From Paenibacillus sp. FSL R5-0341 (GTDB taxonomy: Bacteria; Bacillota; Bacilli; Paenibacillales; Paenibacillaceae), in contig NZ_CP150241.1 of assembly GCF_037975235.1 (NCBI RefSeq), forward strand, positions 2,852,001-2,916,000: a DNA stretch of 64,000 nt, read 5' to 3'. The notes under the pieces were generated by a model. It was not told the DNA's origin. It saw nothing but the letters and a program-made list of their open reading frames with translations, and did not search any database. Within the stretch, counting starts at the first letter, position 1. Each line of letters opens with the position of its first letter. Of the stretch, positions 9,601 through 18,153 are shown in pieces. The position numbers and the translations under genes are program-made.

Positions 9601-10455
9601 ATGCAAGGCAACATGCCAATAATTATATTAGAGGACGTTCGAGTGCATTATGCTTCCGAAGGTGGTCAGGTGAGGAAAGCGTTGGATGGGGTATCACTTA
9701 CGCTGCATCAAAGGGAATGGATTAGTATTGTAGGAGCGAATGGCAGTGGGAAAAGTACGCTCGCTGGACTACTAATTGGATTCACTCCGCTCTCGGGAGG
9801 GGTGCGGAATATCTCGGATGAACTTACCGTTCGAGGTGTATTGCAGCAACCGGATGCCCAGGTACTGGGCGATACGATTGAAGAGGAGTTTCATTTTGCG
9901 TTGTCTCCATTAATGAATACTGTAGAAGAACAATCGGAGCGCAGGGAGGACGCATTACATACTGTAGGACTTCATTATCCGCCAGAGATGGCCATCTCGC
10001 AATTATCGGGTGGACAGAAACAGCTACTAAACATTGCTGTAGCGCTCGCTGCCAAACCAGATGTATTGATTCTGGATGAGCCGACAGCCATGCTTGATCC
10101 GGGAGCAAGAGATCGTATCGAGGCCATCGTTCAGAAGATTACCAAGCGGGGGACAACGGTAATCTGGATAACGCATCATCTGGAAGAGGCGACCCTGTGT
10201 GATCGAATCATTGCTATCGAACGAGGGCGCTGTGTGTACGACGGGGAGCCGGAGTCCTTTTTCTATAAGACAGAGACGAATGAGAAAATCACCGGAGAAG
10301 ATGAGCAGCTATCCGCTTGTGATCGGTTAGGGTTAGACCCTCCTTTCACTGTAAAGACTGCGTTATTGCTCAAGCAAAAAGGCATGATGCCAGAAGCCAT
10401 GCCACTGCGGCCCGAGCAATTAGCTAAGGAGGTCGCGCGTTGGAGATCGAATTAA
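9601..10455 (+). CDS. ECF transporter ATPase (EcfA-type) for biotin uptake
   Basis: 284 residues: Walker A GANGSGKST, Q-loop LQQPDAQVLG, signature LSGGQKQ, Walker B VLILDEPTAMLD, switch His in WITHHLEEA. The DAQVLG segment is typical of energy-coupling-factor ATPases. Start ATG 9601 lies behind AAAGGA; a second ATG at 9613 is possible. The gene overlaps the next by 16 bp, so their translation is probably coupled. BirA control and bioY next door indicate a dedicated biotin importer. Confidence 0.88.
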   Translation: MQGNMPIIILEDVRVHYASEGGQVRKALDGVSLTLHQREWISIVGANGSGKSTLAGLLIGFTPLSGGVRNISDELTVRGVLQQPDAQVLGDTIEEEFHFALSPLMNTVEEQSERREDALHTVGLHYPPEMAISQLSGGQKQLLNIAVALAAKPDVLILDEPTAMLDPGARDRIEAIVQKITKRGTTVIWITHHLEEATLCDRIIAIERGRCVYDGEPESFFYKTETNEKITGEDEQLSACDRLGLDPPFTVKTALLLKQKGMMPEAMPLRPEQLAKEVARWRSN

Positions 10456-12179
10456 CAAATATACGTATAGAAGCATCGGAATCGAGCAAACGTGCACTGC
10501 TTGAAGATATAAATATTCAGTTGAACAGTGGTGAAATCACCTTGCTGCTAGGCTGTACGGGTTCGGGAAAAACGACCTTACTACAGACACTGGCTGGCCT
10601 GAAACCTCTTAATGCAGGCAGTATTACATTGGATGGTACGCTTTTCTGGAAAGAAGGGAAAGTGCCGCACTCGATTTTATTGCAAATGGGACTAGTATTT
10701 CAATTTCCGGAGCAACAACTGTTTGCCCGAAGTATTCAGCGTGAATTCAACTATTCACTGCGTCCCTATCGACTTTCCGAGAACGAACAACAAGAGCAGA
10801 TCACAAAAGCACTCAACCAATGGGACCCGTCAGTGTCTCCTGAGCTGGAACGGCGATTTCATCTGGATAGGTCTCCATTTGCACTAAGTGGTGGGGAGAA
10901 GCGCAGGCTTGGACTTGCTCTCGGAACTGTGACCAATCCACACTGGCTTCTGCTGGATGAGCCGAGTGCCGGGTTGGAAGCGCAAAGTGTCGTGCTCTTG
11001 CTGGATGCAATGGAGCAACATCGTCTGGCAGGTGGTGGAGTTGTGGTAGCCACCCATGATCTGGATACATTCTTGCCTTGTGCGGATCGGGTATTGTTGT
11101 TGCAGGGAGGTCGTCTAATCGCCGATCTCACGTCGAGAGAACTTCACGAAAGGCCTGAACTGCTGGAGCAGACAGGGATTGGTCTGCCACCTTCGATGCG
11201 ACTAGCAGAGCAGTTTAAGGCAGCGGGTCTTGATCTGTCTTTTACCGCAATGACGCCAGAGGAGATGGCTGAAAGCATTGTTCAGTCCACGTCCGTTGGG
11301 GTGGGAGCTCAGAACGAATCGATAGATCCGTCTGGGATAGGGAATAGGATTGCCCAGAGGGATGCATTAGAGACTATAGATGGGGAGGATCCGAAACTTC
11401 TTCCGAACACATTGACTCATTCAGCCGGATTATATGGCGTGATGGATCCTCGTCTGAAGTGGATTTTGTATATTTTGCTGGTCACCGCCGCGATGCTTCA
11501 ACAGCGCTGGCTGGGATTAACGTTAACACTGGTGCCGGTAGTGGCCGCACTTGCCGTTCTTCCGCGTCAGACGTTGGCTGGATGCATGAAACTAATGAAG
11601 CCACTGTTATTATTTTTCCTCATATCAACGTCGTTATCTGGAACCACCCTTTCAACTGAGGCAGGCGGTCTGCACTTTGGTTTTTCCCTGGCACAGGCGG
11701 AGGGCACTTTGCTGAATGTATATCGTTTGTTTATCGTTACTTTGGCAAGTCTGTGGTTTTCACTGACGACGCCTTATGGCCGGATGGTAGAAGGGCTGAA
11801 CTGGGTACTCGGTATCGGTAAAAAAATGAAGCTACCCGTAGCTTCGTTTGCTCTTGCTGTATCGTTAATCTTTCGATTTATCCCGATGATCTGGAGTGAG
11901 TGGCAGCGATTCTCACTGATCGTACGGGCACGTGGGAAGGCCGCTTTAAGACCGAATACCGTGCGAATTCGTGACCTCGGTCCGATGGTCATTCCTTTGT
12001 TAATGGCACTGTTCCAACGTGCAGAGGATATGACCATTGCGATGGAAATGCGTAAAGTTCGAGAAAACTCTTTGCTTGGAGCACGTTCTTCGTTATTGGT
12101 ATGGTCCAAGCGCGATACCTGGATTAGCATGGCTGGCCTCATTGGTTTTGTACTGTTAGTATGGATTCGCCAGTGGTGA
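10440..12179 (+). CDS. Fused ECF ATPase and EcfT transmembrane protein
   Basis: 579 residues, TTG start with AAGGAGG upstream. Residues 1-250 are a second ECF ATPase: Walker A GCTGSGKTT, FQFPEQQLFA, signature LSGGEKRR, Walker B LLLDEPSAGLE. A hydrophilic linker of about 70 residues follows. Residues 325-579 are an EcfT/CbiQ protein: a DPRLK start, five or so membrane segments, and the two coupling-helix motifs VRARGKA and AMEMRKV with the conserved Arg. In most genomes EcfA2 and EcfT are separate genes; here they are one chain with no frameshift. With EcfA and BioY it would form the full biotin transporter. Confidence 0.88.
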   Translation: MEIELTNIRIEASESSKRALLEDINIQLNSGEITLLLGCTGSGKTTLLQTLAGLKPLNAGSITLDGTLFWKEGKVPHSILLQMGLVFQFPEQQLFARSIQREFNYSLRPYRLSENEQQEQITKALNQWDPSVSPELERRFHLDRSPFALSGGEKRRLGLALGTVTNPHWLLLDEPSAGLEAQSVVLLLDAMEQHRLAGGGVVVATHDLDTFLPCADRVLLLQGGRLIADLTSRELHERPELLEQTGIGLPPSMRLAEQFKAAGLDLSFTAMTPEEMAESIVQSTSVGVGAQNESIDPSGIGNRIAQRDALETIDGEDPKLLPNTLTHSAGLYGVMDPRLKWILYILLVTAAMLQQRWLGLTLTLVPVVAALAVLPRQTLAGCMKLMKPLLLFFLISTSLSGTTLSTEAGGLHFGFSLAQAEGTLLNVYRLFIVTLASLWFSLTTPYGRMVEGLNWVLGIGKKMKLPVASFALAVSLIFRFIPMIWSEWQRFSLIVRARGKAALRPNTVRIRDLGPMVIPLLMALFQRAEDMTIAMEMRKVRENSLLGARSSLLVWSKRDTWISMAGLIGFVLLVWIRQW

Positions 12180-12320
12180 TGGCGATGATGATCGTGATGG
12201 ATCCGGTAATGGATCAGAACTTTAAACGCAGTATTTTCCAATAATCATGCATAAATGCGTTTGACCTCGCTCACAATAAGTGTACGTTGATCATCTGAAG
12301 TGGATCAGGAGGGACGAACG

Positions 12321-12620
12321 ATGAAAGATAAGTTTTTGCGTGAAGAACGGCAAGAATATACTGATGTGTCTACGGTGGAGTCGCAGCGAAACGATATCAC
12401 ACTCGAAGAATTTCCGGAGGGACCTTACGGTTCTTCTTTGTTATCCGAGTCTCTTGGGAAAAGTTCTCCGTGGCGGGTGGATCAGCGATCTGCACATCGT
12501 TTTGATTATGAAAATCATGAGCTTCATGAAGGAGATGTACGGGATTACCCGGGTCAGGATGTTTTCGACCAAACGGTTCCGGATAACGTATCCAAGCCTC
12601 AATACCCGGAAGAATCGTAA
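12321..12620 (+). CDS. Small hydrophilic protein of unknown function
   Basis: 99 residues from ATG 12321 after AGGAGGG. Very acidic and polar, no membrane segment, no cysteine, with many Glu, Asp, Ser and Tyr residues (for example HRFDYENHELHEGDVRDY). I do not recognise the family. It is a single-gene unit between the biotin operon and its own terminator at 12646. Composition recalls intrinsically disordered Bacillales stress or spore proteins, but that is only an impression. Confidence 0.6.
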   Translation: MKDKFLREERQEYTDVSTVESQRNDITLEEFPEGPYGSSLLSESLGKSSPWRVDQRSAHRFDYENHELHEGDVRDYPGQDVFDQTVPDNVSKPQYPEES

Positions 12621-12645
12621 TGAGATTTTGATATAAAGTAGAGCG

Positions 12646-12683
12646 TAGCCTCCAACAGGTTTGACCTGTTCGGGGGCTATTTT
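12646..12683 (+). terminator. Rho-independent terminator
   Basis: TAGCC-TCC-ACAGGT pairs with ACCTGT-CGGGGGCTA, then TTT. It closes the 99-codon gene. Confidence 0.7.
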
Positions 12684-12722
12684 CGTTAGAGTGGTTTAAA
12701 TAAAATCTCCTCTAATTCCACA

Positions 12723-12860
12723 TTATGGGTTATTGTAAAGCCTGGATGTGTTCAGGAAGGTGTGCGTCGTCAGGTCATCTATACGGATGGAAAATATCAG
12801 GATCTGATCCTCTTTGGATTAACCAAAGACGAGTTTATAGAAAAAGAAGGGCTTGTTTGA
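12723..12860 (+). pseudogene. C-terminal remnant of a GNAT acetyltransferase
   Basis: The frame ending at TGA 12858-12860 reads EGVRRQVIYTDGKYQDLILF and then GLTKDEF, the standard C-terminus of RimJ/RimL-type acetyltransferases. There is no start codon or ribosome binding site and no acetyl-CoA motif upstream; what precedes it is the terminator at 12646. The intact acetyltransferase at 12906 is a different sequence, so this is a decayed gene end rather than part of it. Confidence 0.7.
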
Positions 12861-12905
12861 AGTAAAAGCTAACAAGCTGAAATTAAGTGTGAAGTAGGAG
12901 GAAGT

Positions 12906-13487
12906 ATGAACCAATCCATACAAAACGATGAATTAATCATCGATTGCAAGGATATTTATTTGCGTGAGTATCGAATTGAAGATTTGGAGAAACTGCAAGA
13001 AATTACGTGGCAACCCGAGGTGTATGAATTCCTACCAGGATGGAACGCTACGATTGAAGAGAGGGCCCTTTGGCTCGGCGAATATGAAATTCCTCAGAAT
13101 CAGCGTTTTAAACAAGCTGTGATGGCCGGAGAGGATATTGGAGAGTTATACTTGCGTATGGCTATCGTACTCAAAGAAAATGATGAGTTTATAGGATGGT
13201 GCTGCTCGGGCATTAAGGATGAACTGCCAGCACCCAATCGGGAGATTATGTACGGTATTTCGAAAGATTTCAGGAACCGTGGCTATACAACCCAGGCAGT
13301 AAAAGGAATGACGGAGTATTTATTTGAATACACAAATGTTGAGGTGCTGAATGCCATCGCATTGATTACCAATCAAGCATCCAATAAGGTAATACTGAAA
13401 TGTCATTTTGAACCGGTCAACTCGATCGAGATCGAGGATGAAAAATATAACCATTATCAACTGCGGAAGCAACAAGGTCATGTTTAA
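12906..13487 (+). CDS. GNAT family N-acetyltransferase (RimJ/RimL-like)
   Basis: 193 residues after an AGGAGGAAG ribosome binding site. It has the N-terminal LREYRIEDLEKL start, a central strand FIGWCCSGI, and the acetyl-CoA loop region ISKDFRNRGYTTQAVKGM in place of the usual Q/RxxGxG/A. NQASNKVILKCHFE is the common late asparagine motif. The substrate is unknown; protein N-termini, amino-sugars and antibiotics are all used by relatives. Monocistronic, with a terminator at 13576. Confidence 0.8.
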   Translation: MNQSIQNDELIIDCKDIYLREYRIEDLEKLQEITWQPEVYEFLPGWNATIEERALWLGEYEIPQNQRFKQAVMAGEDIGELYLRMAIVLKENDEFIGWCCSGIKDELPAPNREIMYGISKDFRNRGYTTQAVKGMTEYLFEYTNVEVLNAIALITNQASNKVILKCHFEPVNSIEIEDEKYNHYQLRKQQGHV

Positions 13488-13575
13488 TGCATTTGTCTCA
13501 AGATGGTTGTATTGACGTGATGATGTCAGGGCAAGAACATAGTCCCCCGAAAAATAGCTATAACATTAGCATTTC

Positions 13576-13618
13576 AAATCAGGTTAGACAGTTATTACTG
13601 GCTGCCTGATTTTTTTTC
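13576..13618 (+). terminator. Rho-independent terminator
   Basis: AAATCAGG ... CCTGATTT with extra internal pairs and a run of eight Ts, between two convergent genes. Confidence 0.75.
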
Positions 13619-13646
13619 GTCGTTTAGTCTATAGGACAAGCTGAAA

Positions 13647-14006
13647 TTAATAATTTTCTCCACGATAATAACGCTCCAATTTGTTATCCAAATGAACAAG
13701 CTGCGCTTTTTTCTCCTCGATATCATTCAGTAACTTTTGTTTTTGATCTTCAATTAGTTGGGTTCTTTCCTTCAGGGTTGAAGTACCTTCATTTACCTGA
13801 TCATAATACTTTTTGATGTCTTCCACACTCATCCCGGTTTCGCGGAGACATTTGATAAAAACCAGCCAGTTCAGATCATCCTCCGAATAAAGACGGTTAT
13901 TCTGCTCACTTCGCGCAGCAGGTTTCAACAGTCCCTTCCTTTCGTAAAAGCGGATCGCTCCGATCGAGACCTCAACTTTTTTCGCTACTTCTCCAATGGT
14001 TAACAT
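13647..14006 (-). CDS. MerR family transcriptional regulator
   Basis: 119 residues. The winged helix is at 1-70 (MLTIGEVAKKVEVSIGAIRF, then YYSEDDL-like RLYSEDDL), followed by a dimerising coiled coil rich in Lys, Glu and Leu. No cysteine pair for metal sensing, so it resembles the AdhR/aldehyde-sensing subgroup. It is divergent from the dehydrogenase at 14107, and the shared 100-bp region holds a promoter with the long spacer that MerR proteins act on. It therefore likely controls that gene. Confidence 0.85.
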   Translation of the reverse strand: MLTIGEVAKKVEVSIGAIRFYERKGLLKPAARSEQNNRLYSEDDLNWLVFIKCLRETGMSVEDIKKYYDQVNEGTSTLKERTQLIEDQKQKLLNDIEEKKAQLVHLDNKLERYYRGENY

Positions 14007-14031
14007 GTTAAACCCCTTTTATAAAAAAAAT

Positions 14032-14062
14032 TTGACCTACACTAAGTGTAGCATAGTAACTT
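14032..14062 (+). promoter_or_regulatory. MerR-type promoter/operator of the dehydrogenase
   Basis: TTGACC (14032-14037) and TAACTT (14057-14062) are 19 bp apart, the over-long spacing that MerR activators correct by twisting DNA. The spacer carries a perfect palindrome, CTACACTAAGTGTAG (14037-14051). Confidence 0.75.
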
Positions 14063-14106
14063 ATACATTGTTCAATATAAATCAATTTAGGGAAAGAAGG
14101 ATTCGC

Positions 14107-14817
14107 ATGAAAAAAACGGTCTTTGTAACCGGAGCTAATAAAGGAATTGGATATGAAATCGTCAAGCAGTTGGGTGAAGCGGGTTGGAAAGTTATCCTTG
14201 GCGCACGCAGTGTCGAACGGGGTGAAGCAGCTGTTTCGGAGTTAACTTCCAGGGGATTAGACGTAGAATTAGTACAGATCGACATGAACGACTTGAAGAG
14301 CATCGAACAGGCAGCCGAAACAATTCATAAGACTTATCCCGACATAAACCTTCTGATCAATAACGCGGGTATGCCGGGTGCGTTCTCTCATTCTTTTACG
14401 GATACCCAAGAGGAAGATTTACGGAATGCCTTTGAAGTCAACTTTTTCGGCACCTTCCGTTTGAATCAGCGATTGTTCCCGTTAATCAAAGATAATGAAG
14501 GCACAATCATTAATGTATCGACTGACATGGCTTCTCTGGATCATATGCAAAATGCGGAATTTACGTTAAATGCCTTCGACTATAACTCATCCAAAACGGC
14601 CAACAGCGCCATGACACTTTCGATGGCTTATGAAGTGAAAAACAGCCGGGCGCAAGTCTTTGCAGTAACGCCCGGTTTCACATCAACAGATCTTAACGGC
14701 AATGCCGAAGGCGGTAAATCAAAAGAAGCCAGCGCTGCGATTATTGTGCGCTATGCGACGGATGGCAAACGTCATAACGGGGAGTTACTAGATGAGAACG
14801 GTGTGTACCCTTGGTAA
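14107..14817 (+). CDS. Short-chain dehydrogenase/reductase
   Basis: 236 residues from ATG 14107 after AGAAGGA; an upstream in-frame extension would cover the promoter. Seen: cofactor motif TGANKGIG, NNAG, and the catalytic triad with Ser in NVST, then YNSSK (Tyr and Lys). The Arg after the second strand (GARS) suggests NADPH preference. The family reduces carbonyls to alcohols. The MerR partner suggests induction by a reactive carbonyl compound, but the substrate is unknown. Confidence 0.87.
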   Translation: MKKTVFVTGANKGIGYEIVKQLGEAGWKVILGARSVERGEAAVSELTSRGLDVELVQIDMNDLKSIEQAAETIHKTYPDINLLINNAGMPGAFSHSFTDTQEEDLRNAFEVNFFGTFRLNQRLFPLIKDNEGTIINVSTDMASLDHMQNAEFTLNAFDYNSSKTANSAMTLSMAYEVKNSRAQVFAVTPGFTSTDLNGNAEGGKSKEASAAIIVRYATDGKRHNGELLDENGVYPW

Positions 14818-15078
14818 TCGACCGTTGCCAAAAGTAACGATAGATAGGGATAATAGCGGAAAGTTAGATGAAAATATTGGCGCGGTTCTGTTACTTAGAT
14901 AGAAGCAAGGAATATGAGAATACAACGTCGAATAAAAAAATGATAGTTTTATCTTGTTTGTATGCTGCAAATGAAACAAACACCAAACGTAAACGAACAT
15001 CTTTCTTGTATTAAGTTAACAGAGCATGGACTATAAATCGTATTTCTAACAAGCATATCAATCGGAGGTATATATTTA

Positions 15079-15549
15079 ATGGAGGTTTCATTGTACAAAG
15101 CAGATTTAGAAGATGCATCGACTATTCATGAAATGAAAGTCAAAGCATTTATGCCTTTGTTGGAAAAATATCAGGACTTTGAAACAAGCCCTGCCAATGA
15201 AACCTTAGAAAGAATTATTACTCAAATCAATCAATCTTTTACAGATTATTTTATAATTCATCATCTTGAGGTTGCTGTTGGTGGAATTAGAGTCGTGAAA
15301 AAAGATAATCGGATCTACAGTATTAGCCCAATTTTTATACTGCCAGAACATCAAGGAAAAGGAATCGCACAAAAAGTTTTTACAATGGTTGAGCAGATAT
15401 ATGATGATGCAAAGTCATGGAAATTGGGTACCATCTTACAAGAGCAAGGAAACTGTTATTTGTATGAAAAGATAGGCTACAAAAAAACGGGTGGAACAAA
15501 AGCAATTAACGACAAAATGACAATGGTATTTTATGAAAAGCATATATAA
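15079..15549 (+). CDS. GNAT family N-acetyltransferase
   Basis: 156 residues after AGGAGGT-like CGGAGGT. Core motif PEHQGKGIAQKVF (Q/RxxGxG/A loop for acetyl-CoA) at about 92-104, then a late YEKIGYKKTG. The gene and its 260-bp upstream region are clearly more AT-rich than neighbouring genes, which may mark recent acquisition. No protein feature is visible in the gap 14818-15078. Confidence 0.8.
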   Translation: MEVSLYKADLEDASTIHEMKVKAFMPLLEKYQDFETSPANETLERIITQINQSFTDYFIIHHLEVAVGGIRVVKKDNRIYSISPIFILPEHQGKGIAQKVFTMVEQIYDDAKSWKLGTILQEQGNCYLYEKIGYKKTGGTKAINDKMTMVFYEKHI

Positions 15550-15635
15550 GCTTCAAATCCTTAAATATGACGCCTCAGATTCGTTAGCCTGAAACCCATT
15601 GGGCTGCCATCATAATAAACGGATACAACAAAAGA

Positions 15636-15676
15636 ATCCCCCATTCATTTCTAAATCAAAATGAGTGGGGGATTTG
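15636..15676. terminator. Terminator between convergent genes
   Basis: ATCCCCCATTCATTT (15636-15650) pairs with AAATGAGTGGGGGAT (15659-15673), one wobble pair. Confidence 0.75.
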
Positions 15677-15748
15677 TCATGCAATCAAAATCGGGAGCAA
15701 GATGAAAGAAAAAGCGTTTGGATAGCCTACTTGCAGCCGAAGCTCAGC

Positions 15749-17266
15749 CTAGATATCAGTCTTATGCAGCGGCATTAATATCATAAATTCAGTTCCCAAG
15801 CCTACCTGACTTCGTACCGTAATCTTCCCACTATACGACTCCACAATGGAGTGGGTAATGGCTAGACCGAGACCAGCGCCCCCTTGTTTGCGCGAACGAG
15901 AACTGCTTGTGCGGTAAAATCGCTCAAAGATATGGGGCAGATGTTCAGGTTCAATGCCCGTGCCGTTATCCTTTACGGACAATTCAGCCTTATGGTGCGT
16001 GGCATATAACGTTATGGAGATGGCCCCATGCTCTGGATCGGTGTGCTGCACCGCATTATGGAACAGATTCAGCACAACCTGCTTCAGCTTATAAGGATCA
16101 GCCAGAACATGGACAGCAGCCGTCAGGTCGAGATGAATGGACCTCCGCTGAGCCATCATGGTCAGTTGTGGTTGCATTTCGAGCAGCAGACTGTCCAGCT
16201 GAATGACCTCCTGCTCCTGCTTTGGAGCCTGATCCAGCTTGGTTAGTAACAACAAATCTTCAACCAATTTGTTAATTCGCACGGATTCGCCGTGCATGCT
16301 GTCCAGTGCTTTATATAGTTGATCTTGATTGGTGGCAGCCCCCCGCTGTAAAACTTCAATAAAGCCATGAATGGAGGTGAGGGGGGTGCGCAGCTCATGG
16401 GAAGCATCGGACAAGAAACGTTGCATCTGTTCTTTCGATTCCCGCTCTGCTTCAAACGAGTTTTCCAGCCTTTCAAGCATGCCATTGAATGAAAGTGCGA
16501 GCTGATCCACTTCTTCTTGTCCCTGAACGACGGGAAGGCGTTCTGCGAGACTGCCTGCATCGATCTGCTGTACTTTATTCACCATGTTGGACAGGGGAAC
16601 GAGTGTCCGGCGTAATACCTTGGTGTACAGAATAAGGCCGGCCACCATGGCCAACAGCGATAACATGATGAAGATCAAAAGTTGTTTAATAATCAGATCT
16701 CTCAGTGGTTTCGTAGCCGTACCCATCTGGACCATCGGTAAGCCGCGATTGCGTGGACCGGGTGAGGCGAAGACAATCAATTGCTCCTTACCTTGGCTAT
16801 CCGTTACGATCCGGTAGGGAATATGTTTTTGTTCTTTTAACTCATCTGTAATGTCCTGATATTCAGCGGTTGAGAGATGAGGGGCGTTCAGACCGTCTTC
16901 CCCAAAAACATCCTCGAACGTACCTTGGTTATCAAATAGAGCCAGTGAACGGTCAGGAATAAACAACACCCGATTGCCAGACACGTTACCTGCCTGTCCA
17001 CCGAAAGGATTGTTGGAAGAGCCACTACGTGATTGGATTCCGAGCCAAACCGGGGGCATGGACATGAGCTGTTCTTCCATGGTTTTCGCCTGATTGCGGT
17101 AGAGAAAGCTTTCCATGATCCAGAATTGCAGAATGCCGATTAACAATAGTAGCCCTGCAAGCACGAAGAGAGAACGTGAGAGCAATTGCGAACGCAGGGA
17201 ACGCGGCCAGATCCATTGGTGTAGACGTCCTAAACGAAGTTTATTTTTTTTACGCAGCGAGTTCAT
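15749..17266 (-). CDS. Membrane sensor histidine kinase
   Basis: 505 residues. Transmembrane helix at about 32-52, an extracytoplasmic sensor loop of about 140 residues, a second helix at about 195-215, HAMP (216-270), then HisKA with SDASHELRTPLT and an HATPase domain (NLFHNAVQHT, DNGTGI, GGAGLGLAI). The start overlaps the response regulator stop (TGATG), so the pair is one operon. It is divergent from the glycosylation operon at 18154, which is the likely target. The sensor loop has no family that I recognise. Confidence 0.9.
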   Translation of the reverse strand: MNSLRKKNKLRLGRLHQWIWPRSLRSQLLSRSLFVLAGLLLLIGILQFWIMESFLYRNQAKTMEEQLMSMPPVWLGIQSRSGSSNNPFGGQAGNVSGNRVLFIPDRSLALFDNQGTFEDVFGEDGLNAPHLSTAEYQDITDELKEQKHIPYRIVTDSQGKEQLIVFASPGPRNRGLPMVQMGTATKPLRDLIIKQLLIFIMLSLLAMVAGLILYTKVLRRTLVPLSNMVNKVQQIDAGSLAERLPVVQGQEEVDQLALSFNGMLERLENSFEAERESKEQMQRFLSDASHELRTPLTSIHGFIEVLQRGAATNQDQLYKALDSMHGESVRINKLVEDLLLLTKLDQAPKQEQEVIQLDSLLLEMQPQLTMMAQRRSIHLDLTAAVHVLADPYKLKQVVLNLFHNAVQHTDPEHGAISITLYATHHKAELSVKDNGTGIEPEHLPHIFERFYRTSSSRSRKQGGAGLGLAITHSIVESYSGKITVRSQVGLGTEFMILMPLHKTDI

Positions 17267-17949
17267 CAGAGATCCACCCTGTACCCGACACCTCGAAGCG
17301 TGCGAATGAGTCTGTGCTCTTTATCCCCGAGTTTGTCGCGCAAGGACCGAACGTACACCTCTACAATATTCTCTTCCCCGCCAAAATCGTACCCCCACAC
17401 CCGACTCAAAATGGTCGCTTTGCTCAGTACAATCCCATGATTAAGCACAATAAATTTTAACAGTTCGTATTCGGTAGGAGATAACTCCAGGACCTGATCC
17501 TGATAGGTGATTTCTTTGCGCTGATCATCAATTCGGAAGGGACCATGAGTGACGGCTCCGATTAATAAAGGAAATTGATTACGCAGTCTGGCCTGAATCC
17601 GGGCGAGCAGCTCGTCGAAGGCAAAGGGCTTGATCATGTAATCGTCAGCACCTAACCACAAGCCCTTAACCCGATTCTCGACTTCGTCCTTCGCTGTCAG
17701 CATAATCACGCCAACCTGGGCTCCGGTCTTACGCAGACGCTCGACCACTTCAAAACCATCCATCTCTGGCATCATGACATCCAAAATAGCCATATGTGGC
17801 CTGAATTCAAGCGCCAACTCAAGTGCAGCTGCTCCATCGGGTGCTGTGCGCACATCGAAGCCTTCATTGCTTAATCCAAGCTCCAGAAATTGCAAAATAT
17901 GTGGTTCATCATCAGCCAATAGTATTTTAATTCCGCTGCTAAGCTTCAT
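17266..17949 (-). CDS. OmpR/PhoB-type response regulator
   Basis: 227 residues: receiver domain with acidic pair DDEP, phospho-Asp in AILDVMMPEMDG, Thr in MLTAKD and Lys in IKPF; C-terminal winged helix with LSPTEYELLKF and VRSLRDKLG. First gene of the operon with the kinase. A direct repeat CTGAAA at an 11-bp period lies in the divergent region (18033-18049), the spacing expected for this family. Confidence 0.92.
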   Translation of the reverse strand: MKLSSGIKILLADDEPHILQFLELGLSNEGFDVRTAPDGAAALELALEFRPHMAILDVMMPEMDGFEVVERLRKTGAQVGVIMLTAKDEVENRVKGLWLGADDYMIKPFAFDELLARIQARLRNQFPLLIGAVTHGPFRIDDQRKEITYQDQVLELSPTEYELLKFIVLNHGIVLSKATILSRVWGYDFGGEENIVEVYVRSLRDKLGDKEHRLIRTLRGVGYRVDL

Positions 17950-18032
17950 AATGTACGTTCTCTCCTTGCTTGATCCATCTAGATTTCTCCCTCACTTCGG
18001 AGGGACTGTATGTAGTATTATCGCTTGCCAAA

Positions 18033-18049
18033 CTGAAATTTAGCTGAAA
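18033..18049. promoter_or_regulatory. Candidate response-regulator direct repeat
   Basis: CTGAAA at 18033-18038 and again at 18044-18049, one helical turn apart, in the 204-bp divergent region between the two-component operon and the glycosylation operon. Confidence 0.4.
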
Positions 18050-18153
18050 GGATTGTGAATTATCCTCAGACAACATTCAGCGGGCACTCATCCCAGCTTT
18101 ATTTTGGCATGTCACAATACTAGACATGAAGAACTTTGAAGGAGTGATTACCA

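Noticed and set aside
14939-15010. Short ORF starting ATGATAGTTTTATC before the AT-rich acetyltransferase
   Set aside because: No ribosome binding site, biased composition and no recognisable product.
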